Assembly: GCA_943736015.1 (NCBI GenBank)
Contig: OX031064.1
Coordinates: forward strand, 30,937,361 to 31,001,360
From: Tridacna crocea
Taxonomy: Eukaryota > Mollusca > Bivalvia > Cardiida > Cardiidae
Direction: 5' to 3'
DNA length: 64,000 nucleotides
This document shows positions 1 through 11,800 of this stretch, piece after piece; position 1 is the stretch's first letter; each line of letters begins with the position of its first letter. The position numbers and the translations under genes were made by a program. Under the pieces are notes generated by a model. The model had not been told where the DNA came from. It saw only the letters and a list, made by a program, of their open reading frames with translations, and searched no databases.

Positions 1-2060
1 GAACACCATAAAGAAAATCAAAAATAGCAATATTAAAACTCAATTGAAAGTCTGATAATGAAAATAGATCAGATGTTATCTATTAAAACTGCTCCTATGC
101 GGACTTCTGAGGAGTTTACTATTACTCAGTGCAAACAGATAATTTAACACTACTTATTAATGATTTTTATTTTGTTTCACTCTCATTAAGCCAATTCTAT
201 ACATCTTTTCCATATGATACCATATGATGTCCTATGAACAACCTACTAAGGTGTAAATAATTAGACTTCTTGTCCTAAGTTTTACAAATAGTAAAATGTG
301 TGAAAATTACCCAATTGATGTATAAATAATACAAAGTGTAAATTGATATGAAAAAGAAACACTGATATAAACAAGAGGAGAATAACCAAAGCTCAGAGAA
401 CCAAAGAGAGTGGAATACAGCTAAATAATGCTTAATCTTTTCTGTCACCCTTTTGTGAACTTCAGCCTTGACTGCAAATTGCTGAAGTCAAAAATGTATA
501 AACAACTTTTAATAGAATTAAGTCTGTATTAATGTAGCTATGTTTTTTCAATTATTGGCAACTACAAAAGCTAGTATCAAATATGACAAAACATAGACTA
601 AAATACATGTAATAAGTAAACTACTCTCTTAGCTGATGAAGTGCAACAAGGCAGAATGAAATGTTTCAATTAGAAAGTAGTTTAGGCATGAGTGTTACAC
701 TAGCGTTTAAAATGTGACTTTTGGAGTTACAGAAGAAAGCAGTTTCAATGAAATACCAGTATGAGTACATGTACTTTTTGAAAAGCTATACAGTCAGACT
801 TTGTTCAAAGAAATGAATTGTGTATGACTGCAGAAAACGGTTAACAAATATAGGAGTATTGTATAATGATGTAGAAGTGTTTTCTTGTTCTTTTCTGTTT
901 AGTGGAAAGTGAATGTAATTGATAATCACTTTTAGTCTTTGTAGCCAGTATCAACCTCAAGGAAAAACAATTTGTTGATATCACGATGACTCTTGTTAAA
1001 ACCATTCATATGTATAAAGAAAATCATCATTAAGGATGTTCAAATATATAAAAAAATATAAAATATGTTTTCAGACACAAGTATGTTTTGCTGACAGTTT
1101 TTTAATTCAAACTTCAAAGTTGTTGATATAGGTAACCTTACTAATTGCCAGGTACTGCCAGACCATTAACGTATGCACGAGTTGCATCTAGATGGTGTTA
1201 ACAATATTGCTATTAGTATAATAATTGATTTACTGGTTGTCATCTGAATGTCTTTGTTAAGACATGCATATATCTATGGTAAAAGTGGAGCACCCTGTCT
1301 AATACTCTTTTAATGATAAGCCACTTTCTTCAGATGATTGTCCTATTGAAAATTAGAAGTGTAGAATATATTTTGGGATGAAAGGAATATTTATTAAATA
1401 AAAATAATTTGTGAATTGGTGTTTTTTGGTGTTTATTTTCATACATGCTACTTTCTTAGGAAAATATCTGTATAATTACTGCTATACCTTTACAGAAGTC
1501 TGTTTCTGTATGTGAATCTTTCATTTATCATAGTTAGTTATGCAAAAATATCGATATTATTGCATTAGTAAGTGTTTTGGTAACCATAACACATTTTAGA
1601 TGGACATTAGATTTTTGTCCAAAACACCACCTTTGCTCATATCATGCATAATATGAGATTGTTACCGGTTTTCAAATTTTATAAAATTTTGTGTGTATTA
1701 TGTAGACATACAGGGCCTACTTTCCTAGCAATTTCATAGGTTGACAAAGACTAGAACTACCATAAATGTTTTGTTGAACTTTGTGTTTGGAAAATTTCAG
1801 TGTCAATTTTATCCATACTTTTTACATTCAAGTTTTTAAAAAACAGTCAAGTCAATACCTATAATAGCACAATTTGTATCTAATATCTCTATAAGGTGTA
1901 CCTTTACTATTCATGTTAAAGTTTTAGGAAAATAATGAATTTCGATAACTTTGGACTTAGTTTTTTCAAGGCAGGTACCAGCCAAAACTAGGAGTACCCC
2001 AAGGTGCCCTCCTGAGACCTACATGTCTTATTTGAAGTAGATAAATACATTTTTGCAGTT
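1..2060. other. AT-rich noncoding DNA, probable SLC5 intron
   Basis: No exon with SLC5 similarity, no long open frame and no recognised repeat was found. By position it should be intron or 3' flank of the SLC5-like gene. Confidence 0.4.
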
Positions 2061-2136
2061 CATAGGCCAAAGGCAATTCGCTTGGAAAGTATCAAGAAAA
2101 TCCATGCGTGGGCGCAAATGAGACCCCCCCTTTGTT

Positions 2137-2270
2137 TTGTGAAGGGTAGAAAACATTGTGGGAAAAGGAGAAAATGCTGGTTACCAGCATTTTCTCCTTT
2201 TCCCACAATGTTTTCCAAAGGCATTTTTCTCAGGGTCGTCAAATGTAGGGATTGTGTGGTAATGGGTTAA
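2137..2270 (-). mobile_element. M1 MITE, truncated
   Basis: Family M1 definition: about 225 bp, TTAA at both ends, then CCCTTTACC-type termini. A central hairpin has arms GTGGGAAAAGGAGAAAATGC and the loop TGGTAACCA. One terminus (A) continues as CAATCCCTGGTTTTTACGAC; the other (B) as ACGACAAAATTTTAGACTGG. A TTAA target and CCC start point to piggyBac-type mobilisation. This copy has the hairpin and the A end on the right; its left end is lost. Plus strand in this family means A end at left. Confidence 0.8.
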
Positions 2271-2494
2271 ACCTTTACCACACAATGACAACTTTGAACA
2301 CCCCTGAGGAAAAAGCCTTTTTAAACATTGTATAAAAAGGAGAAAATGCTGGTATCCAGCATTTTCTCCTTTTCCCACAAAGTTTTCTACACTATCAAAG
2401 CAAAATTGCACCGTTTGAACCTTTTTGTAATTGTCGTCTGCAAATGCTTTCAATTTGGATAGGTCTAAAATTTTGCTGTGTGGTAAAGTGTTAA
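2267..2494 (+). mobile_element. M1 MITE, full
   Basis: A and B ends are both present. It shares its left TTAA with the preceding copy, so the two stand head to tail. One hairpin arm is degraded (TATAAAAAGGAG). Confidence 0.85.
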
Positions 2495-2675
2495 AAGAAT
2501 CAGTGTCCTAGATCCAACAGCTTTTGAATTAGAACACAGAAACGAAAACAAGAGGGACAGATGGACAAACAGACAGGCAGACATAGTGAAACTACTATAC
2601 CACCTTCTACTTTGTAGTTAGGGAGTATAACTAAGTCGACTGATTATCCCCTTTCCGTAAACAGTAAATACCAAC

Positions 2676-2826
2676 CTGCCTACAATGAGAAGTTCCCTCT
2701 GGTTGGAGTTCGGTCTTATCTTTCTCCAGATGTCCATTGTAAACACCGTCGCTGAACTGTTAAAGATGGATGTCAGTGACGTCACAATGGCTGACAACAT
2801 CACTGCCATTATCAAGCCGCGTGCTC
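2676..2826 (-). CDS. SLC5-like exon 11 (last in window)
   Basis: This exon has 151 nt encoding [20 protein letters not shown] then [19 protein letters not shown]. The S-S/T-L-T-S-I-F-N-S segment holds conserved serine/threonine Na+-site positions of the family. It ends in phase 2 at GGCAG|GTTGGT. The following exons were not found. Confidence 0.9.
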
Positions 2827-5800
2827 CTGAAGCAGACAAACAAGAAAATGGTGAGAGTCTTAATTTTCAAAAAAAATAAATCATTATCCTTCTTTTATAT
2901 TTCGCAAAAGTACCAATCAGATTAGCTCGGATGTATTATCTCAGGCAATGCTATGGCTGGTTTTATACTTTCATATTGTAGAACTGAATTAATACCAATT
3001 GGTTGATAATATTTATGGTCTTTCAACATAAAATACATGTACTTGCACATCTGGCACTCTATGTTAACCCTTTACCAAACAATCCCTGGGTTTTATATCC
3101 CTGAGATAGAAGCCTTTTCAAAAAATTGAGGGAAAAGGAAAAAAATGCTGGTGATCACAATGTTTTCTACCCTGCTGGAAACAAATTTCAATTTTTGACT
3201 TACATTTACTTTGTTGTCTGCAAGTGCTTTCAACTTGGACCAGTTTAAAATTTATTTTGTCGTTTGGTAATGGGTTAAGCACTGTAAAACATCGACTGCC
3301 TAGATAATTATTCAACAAAGTCATAGTAGCTTGGTTGATTGACTGATTGATTGATTGTATGGGGTTCAATGCCATTCTCAACATTTTTACGTTATCACAG
3401 CATATGTTAAATCCTTGTGGCCAGTGCACCTAATCCATGCTTTCCTGGAGTTTCTTTTCTAGTACTCCACATTTTCTTTTTAAGCCTGACATTACAAATG
3501 AAAGTCATCTAACAACAATGTTGTACTGGTAATACTTACATACAAAAAGATATGTCTAATTGACTATCAAAGATTTTATCAAATTTAACACGTTTTAACA
3601 GACATATCAAAATTCCTAAACATAACTTATAACACAATATGCGTATCACATAAAAATATGGGCTAACCTTTTGGCAGAAGATTCAGCACCAGTACTGGAT
3701 AAGCTATATTTGAGCATCCCGCTGGATTATCGCAAACTTCTTTACATACAGCTGGATCAACACAAGCAACATCATCTGCGATCATAAATACATACATAAT
3801 ACTTGTTGTCTGTGCATGTCATATTCTTTGATGATTCGCCCAGTCTGCTACGACACATCACTCCCCCCATTATTGGGGGAATTGTAGTAATACATGTTAA
3901 TAAAGTAGCAATAGAGAAAATGGCTATGATCAATTCATGAGAAATCAGGCCTGATTTAGCTCCAGATTTCTCTAAACTATAATAATTTATACCGGCAAAA
4001 ATTACTTTAAAAAAAAAAAAATGATTGGTTACTGCAAATTTTTGAATACAGCATATAAAAATAGATCAACACTGTACACCAAGTACATGTGCATTACCTA
4101 AGCTTATTTTAGTTTGAAATTCAAAGCAACAGGTGTAGCATAAAAATGTAGTCTGGTTCTATATCCAGAATGCCTAAATTAGATAGATCAGTATTTTTAG
4201 AATGCCATCTAGCGGGAGATAATGTACATATATTGGACACAAATAACAGATAGCTATTATTTTTTTAGAGTGGCTATTAACCATTTACCGCATGGCAAAA
4301 TTATCTAACTATCCAAATCGACATCATATGCAGATGACACTTTTAAAGTGGCTTAAATGAGGCAAGTTTTCTTTTATAGGGTAGAAAACTTTGTGGGAAA
4401 AGGAGAAAATGCTGTTTACCAGCATTTTCTCCTTTTCCGACAAAGTTTTCAAAAGGCTTTAGAACACCAATGTTCAGAAATTATAAGACATTTTAACTCT
4501 TTTCCAAACGACAAAATTTCACACTGGTCTAAATTGGAAGCACTTGCAGAATACATGTACCAGCATTTTCTCCTTTTCCCACAACGTTTTCTAAAGGCTT
4601 CTATCTCAGGGTTAACAAAAGTAAGGATTGTGTGGTAATGGGTTAAACAAAGGTTGCCCTTCAACCCTTTCCAAAACAATCTCTGGTTTTTACAATGCTG
4701 GGAAAGAAGGATTTTGAAAACAATGCAGGAAAAGGAGAAAATGCTGGTAACCAGTATTTTCTCCTACCAGCATTTTCTCCTTTTCCCACAATGTTTTCTA
4801 ACCTTTCATAGACAAAAATTATCATTTGCACTACATTTGATTTTTTGTCGTCTGCAAACGCTTTCAATTTCGTCTGGCCTAAATTTTTGTCATTTGGGAA
4901 AGGGTTAAAATTCCAGTTCTGCATGAGTAAGTAAAGTGGCTGCTATGACTGAAATACCATTAAATTTTTCAGAAAGGAGCACTGCTAAACAAAGAACACA
5001 CTTGAGCTGAGAAAAGCCAGACTTTTGATTGGTAAAGACAAATCTTACACCTCAACCTTTTCTTTAGGCATAAGATGGACCATGTATATAATCTGCATAC
5101 CAAGATCTATCACAATACAAAAGTTACTTAACCCTTTACCAAACGACAAAATTTTAGAGTGGTCCAAATTAAAAGCACTTGCAGATGACAAAATAAACTT
5201 AATTCAAAAGCTGAAATTTGTTTCCAGCAGCGTAGAAAATATTGTTGGAAAAGGAGAAAATTAATGCTGGTTACCAGCATTTTCTCCTTTTCCCATAATG
5301 TTTTCTACCCTTTTAGACACAAATTTCATAAATTGGGACACTTTTAATTTGTCGTCTGCAAGTGCTTTCAACATGGACCAGTCAAAATTTGTTCTTTGGT
5401 AAATATTTAAATTTATAGGTGCATAATCTGCATATCAAGATGTATCAGCATACATAGTTTCATTAGTGTGGCTCCTAGTTTCTTTACCCTTTACCCCATA
5501 AGGCATTTCTCTAATTGACCCTAAATAACAGCCTGGATGAAGCAGTTTCTTATGTGTATACGACAACTTTTGACAGCATAGAAAACATTGTGACAAAAGG
5601 TGACATTGCTCGTCACGAGCAATTTCACCTTTAGCCACAATGTTTTCCAAAGGCTTCTACAAGCAATGCGTAGAAATGAGTATTTATGGAGAAAAGGGTT
5701 AAAGTTACAGAATGTTTTTTGCAGCAATGATCTTGACTTTCAGTTTTGCATTCAACTCTTTACCACATAATCCCAACTTTTATCGACCCTGAGAAGGAAG

Positions 5801-8800
5801 CCTTTTGAAAACATTGTGGGAAAAGGAGAAAATGCTGGTAACCAGCATTTTCTCCTTTTTCCACAATGTTTTCTACCCACCTGTAAACAAATTTCAAACA
5901 TTTAGTCACTTTTATATTGTCTTCTGCAAATGCTATAAATTCAGACCAGTCAAACATTTTGTTGTTTGGTAGAGAGTTAATCCTTTTACCAAATGATAAA
6001 ATTTTAATCTGGTCCAAATTGAAAGCACTAGCAGACATCAAAATTAATGTAACTCAAAAATTAAAATTTGTTTCTAGCAGAGTACAAGCATTTTCTCCTT
6101 TTCCCACAATGTTTTCAATATCCTAGTCGTAAAAATCAGGGATTGTTTAAACATGTTTGCTATGGGGCACAAATGTGAAATTTGACAAGTAATGATTGAT
6201 TTTAGTTCCAGCAGAGATGCGGTTAGCATAAAATGTCCAGAACAAGAGGGCCAAGATGGCCCTGGATCGCTCACCTGAATTTTTGAGATGACCATAGTCT
6301 ATTTTTTTTTTTTCTTTTTTAGCGTTGAAACATTGGAACCAAATTTATAATTTTGCCAAGCAATTTTCAAAAGGTCACCTGTAAAAGTCATTTCGAAATC
6401 TGACCATCAGTTTCAAAAAGAAGAATTTTTAAGAATTCTTCATTTCTGTATAAGAGCAAGTAACCCCCATCCACGAGAGCCATGTTTCTTGATGGATCAA
6501 AATTTACGAACAAGTTTTGAAAAGGGTCACCCAAGGAACATCTCTCTGAAATTATTTCAAAATCTGACCAGGGGTTTCAGAGAAAGAAAATTTTAAAGAA
6601 TTTCATCATGTCCGTATAGTGCAAGTAGCCCCCATTCACAAGAGCCATGTTTCTTGACGGATCAAAATTATATGTACAGCTTTTGGAAAGGGTCACCAAA
6701 GGAACATCTCTGTCAGATTATTTTAAAATCTGACCACGGGTTTCAGAGAAGAAGAATTTTCAAGAATTTCTTCATTTCCATCTAGTGCAAGTAGCCCCCA
6801 TTCACTAGAGCCATGTTTCTTGGCCAATCAAAATTTCGCGAACAGTTTTAGAAAAGGGTCACCCAAGGAATATCTCTGTGATATTATTTCAAAATCTGGC
6901 CAGCGGTTTCAGAGAAGAAGAATTTTTAAGAATTTCTTCATTTCTGTATAGTGCAAGAAGCCCCCATTCACCAGAGCCATGTTTCTTGACCAATCAAAAT
7001 TTCGCGAACAATTTTTGAAAAGGGTCACCCAAGGAACATCTGTGTGAAATTATTTTAAAATCTGGCCAGCGGTTTCAGAGAAGAAAAATTTTTAAGAATT
7101 TCTTCATTTCTGTATAGTGCAAGTAGCCCCCATTCACCAGAGCCATGTTTCTCGACCAATCAAAATTTCGCGAACAATTTTTGAAAAGGGTCACCCAATG
7201 AACATCGCTGTGAAATTATTTCAAAATCTGACCAGCGGTTTCAGAGAAGAAGATTTTTTAAGAATTCCTTCATTGCTGTACAGTGCAAGAAGCCCCCATT
7301 CACCAGAGCCACATTTTTTGACCAATCAAAATTTCACGAACAATTTTTGAAAAGGGTCACCCAAGGAACATATCTGTGAAATTATTTCAAAATCCGACCA
7401 GCGGTTTCAGAGGAGAAGATTTTTAAAGAATTCCTTCATTTCTGTATAGTGCAAGAAGCCCCAATTCACCAGAGCCACATTTTTTGACGAATCAAAATTT
7501 CACGAACAATTTTTGAAAAGGGTCACCCAAGGAACATATCTGTGAAATTATTTTAAAATCCAACCAGCGGTTTCAGAGGAGAAGATTTTTAAAGAATTTG
7601 CTAAAAAATTCCATTTGGTTGCCATGGCAACCAGAGTTTTTGATGGAATCAAATTCTGTGAACAATTTTTAAAGAGGACCTCCCAAGGAACATTCCTGCC
7701 AAGTTTGGTCCAAATCCGCCCAGCGGTTTAGGAGGAGTTGATGTTTAAAGAATTGTTGACGACGCACGACGGACGACGGACGACGGACGACGCACGACGG
7801 ACGACGGACGACGGACACCGGGTGATCCTAAAAGCTCCCCTTGAGCACGTTGTGCTCAGGTGAGCTAAAAACAGATAGAGGAAGACCATACCTCTTTTTT
7901 GAGCATTTTGTGCTCAGGTGATCAAAAAATAACCAAGAGCTTTGCAGAGCAGTGCATATGCGCCTGAAGCGGCTTGTCAGCGAAATGGGGTAAAATCGAG
8001 AACACCTACAGAAATTCAAATTTGAAGAGTCACATGCATAACTACATATCATAGAGATTCATTGTAGGAGATTTTAAATTATTCCGATTGAAACTGTAGA
8101 AGTTGCGCACACAGGGAACTGCTAACGAATGGATAGAGAGATGGACGAATGGACAGACGGTCAGACATACAGACACACAACCGGGGCCATAACAAAATAC
8201 GACCCTTTGGGCATATAATGCAAAGAAACCCTCTGCTTAAAAAAAAGAGCACTGGTACCTGTGTATAAAATTCTGGAGACCATCCCTGGAATGACCATGA
8301 TAAACAAAGGTAGTATTTTCAGAAATCCTCCAAGTAAAGTCCCTCCTTTGGCATGGGTGATATTTTTGGCTGCAAGGCAGCGCTGGACCATTATCTGATC
8401 AATTAAAAATACAGTGGAATAAATACATCTGTTTGTTTCAACACTCCCTAATTTGACCTAATTCCCTTACCACAAATTTTTAAGTTTTAGCAACCCTCGG
8501 AAACACTGCTTCTGAAAACTTTATTATTTTCTGAATATCTATAAAAACAAATTTTACTTTTTGAGCTGCTTTCATTTTTCCGTCTGCAAATGCTGTCAAT
8601 TTAGACAAGTCTCAAATTTGTTGTGTGCTCAAGATTCAATCTTATCATTTACATGTTCAGGCAGAAGTTCTTCAGCCTAGACCTGGTCGCTCATTGGTAG
8701 CATACTAGGCTTTAGAATATGGGGTTGCAGGTTCGATTCTAGGCTAGACCAATTTCCTTTTGAAAACAAATTTAGGAAAACAAAAAAGTGCTGCAGCAGT

Positions 8801-11800
8801 TCAAAATGCTAATGCAAGAAATAATAATTGCATCTACTGTTTATCCCATTACCACAAAATCCCTACTCTTGATGTCCCTGAGAAAGAAGCCATTAGAAAA
8901 TATTGTGGGAAATGGAGAAAATGCTGGTAACCAGCATTTTCTCCTTTTCCTACTGTGTTTTCTACCCTTCACAAAACAAATTTCAAATTTTCAGCCACTT
9001 TGATTTTCTTGTTGCAAATGCTTTCACTTTGGGCAAGCCTAAAATATTGTTGTTTGGTAATGAGTTAGTTCCAAATGGCAGCATGAGAAAATTTCACCTT
9101 ACTAAGCGTGACTTGGAGACCTTGTGCAGACAGTTTAGAATCAAGATCAGATTGCACAGAATGTGCAGGCATGATCTTGGATCTAAACTGTCCAATATGG
9201 TATTTATTTCCCAGCTTTGAACTGGCTGATGAGTAAAAATTTCCTTTTTATTTATTTGGCAGATTGAAGGTTAACTAACCCTTTACCAAACAATCCTTGG
9301 TTTTTGTGATCCAGAGGAAAAATCTTTCTGAAAACACTGTGGGAAAAGAAGAAAATGCTGGTTACCAGCATTTTCTCCTTTTCCCACAATGTTTTCTACT
9401 CTTTTGAAGTTAAGTTTCAATATTTAAGTCATTTTTATTTTGTTGTCTGCAAGGGCTTTCAAATTGGACAAGTCTAAAATTTTATCGTTTGGTGAAGAGT
9501 TCAGTTCTTGCCTGATCGCAAAGCCAGTACCAGGCTGCCACCACACCACACTGTAGTATCAGAGATGGCCAAGGAAAGTCACTCTGACTATCTCGGAGCA
9601 AACCGAAAGCGTCAACTCTAGGTAATCCACAGGTAGTGTTGGTATCACGTACAGCAGGTATTGCCTTCTGATATTCCGACTCAAGGTTACCGTAGCCTCC
9701 TATTTCATTGAGACCTGCCATTCGAAACATATATATATCAAAAACACCTGAGAAAATTTGCAATATGGGGAGAGAGGGAGCTTTTTTGGTTTTAATTTTT
9801 AACGAGCAATATTGTGTTTTAGCATGTCTGCAGACAATATTAGTTGTACGGTCAGGTGGCAGGGGACTTGGAAACTTGTTCATGGCTGTGGTGAATCATG
9901 TTGCCCCAAGCCGAAGGCCTGAGTGCCCCAATTCAACGAAAACTGACGTCACTGGAAACTGACGTCACTAAAATGTGCAGTTTGGTGTATAAATGTGCAG
10001 TCTGGTGATCGATCGACGCCGCCATTTTGGATGTTGTGTTGCACGTGCAGTGATGTTTATGGGGTACTCAAAAGGGAAATTGGCTTTACCTGGTTTTTGC
10101 CAGGGAACATGATATATGTTCACGTCATGTTAACCAATCAGATCACAAGAAATTTCTTTGCAGTATAATAAAGCTTTCTGTACAAGTTATGTCTCCTTGC
10201 CGTAATCATTTCCTAAGAAACCGCCTCCCCTTCCTCCCAACACATAGAAAAAACAGACTGACATAAGAACAGGAAATCATGAAACTATATGAAGAAAAAT
10301 AAAATTGTTACATGAAATTCTATTCAAGAAAAAGATACAGACAATCGATGATGCTGGTTACCGGCAATTTTCCTTTTCTAATTTTTTCATCATTATCTCC
10401 CAATAGATGGCATTCTACAAATACTCCTCTATCTAATTTGGGCATCCTGGGTACAGAATAGGACTACTTTCCTACCCGACAACCGTTACTTTGAAATTCA
10501 AACTAAAATAAACCTTAACTCAATAAAACGCTACCTGGTGCGATTCATTCAGCTATAATCAGCAGTTTAGAGAAATCTGGAGCTAAACCAGGTCTGATTT
10601 TTCCTCAAACATATTGATAAAAGCCATTTTCTCCATTGCTACTTTATAGCGGATATTACTACAGTCTCCCCAATATCGGGAAGTAATGCGTCATATAAGA
10701 CAGGTCGAATTTTCAAAGAATATGACATACACAGACAATGTGTTTTCATAAGTTTCTCTCTAAGGGTCACTAAAAGTTGGAATTGTGTGGTATTGGTTTA
10801 AAAGTCAGAGGAACCAAAATGGCTTACTGAAAAATGCTGCTTGGTGCCTGCAAGTTCTTCTTTTGTCACAAGGTTTTCAGAAAATTGTCAGCTGTATGAC
10901 AAAATGATAATCTACAAGAAGTTCTTTAAGACTGTGGTGGAAATAAGAGATACTATATCTTTTTTTCCTGTATCCAAGGTGTGGCGAGCATAGTACTTAA
11001 CCCTTTCCCACACAATGATGACTTTTGACGACCCTTGGAAAGAAGCCTATTGAAAACTTTGTGGCAAAAGGAGAAAATGCTGGTAACCAGCATTTTCTCC
11101 TTTTTCCAGTGTTTTCTACCCTATTGATAAACAATTGCACCACATGAGCCACATTGAAATTGTCGTCTGCAAATGCTTTCAATTTGGACAGGGCTAAAAT
11201 TTTGTAGTCTGGTAAACGGTTAACCATACAATGTGTATATATAAGGAATGCTCTGGCAAAAGGGGGCTTAATGCATCTCTGTGATAAAAGATTCCAGCCC
11301 GAGTCATACCATAATTACGGATCCATAAAAGTCATTTCATGAAACAATCGACTCTATCATGAGGTAGACTGGGCCTTCAATATACAGAAAATTGACTTAA
11401 TGCCAAAAGCTTTGGCCCTGATCAGCCTGGCCAGAGGCTGACCTGGGTTGATAATTTTCATAGGTGCATAAAGCCCCCTTTTTTTACAAATCAAGGCTCA
11501 CATGTTTCTCTATTTCACTTTGCATTGTCATGCATCTTTTATGTAGATAAATCTTATCTCATTTCATTTACTAAGGCAAAAATAGGAGATCTTATACTTG
11601 ATATTACTCACTGAGTCCCATAACAGCAAAAGCTCCAATGACTATGATGACAGACTGTGCTGTATCTGTGTACATCACTGCTGTCAAACCTCCTACAAAA
11701 AAGAGTATTACTTGCCGGTGCCAGTGCTCAGCTGCAACTGCTTGATTTTCAAGGAAAATTGTAAGTCGAAAAAGGAGCATAATTGTGTAAAAAAGATTGT

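Noticed and set aside
1..2060. Missing C-terminal SLC5 exons.
   Set aside because: I looked on the minus strand for the conserved post-exon-11 helices and found none with splice sites; they probably lie outside the window.
2060..2242. Many short open frames containing '[18 protein letters not shown]'.
   Set aside because: They recur at dozens of sites because they translate the M1 hairpin; they are not peptides under selection.
6241..7868. CRISPR-like array because of regular 166 bp spacing.
   Set aside because: Units are contiguous without spacers, in eukaryotic intron DNA; it is a transposon tandem core.
8672..8752. Functional tRNA gene.
   Set aside because: The B box is good but the acceptor and anticodon stems do not pair; better read as a SINE head.
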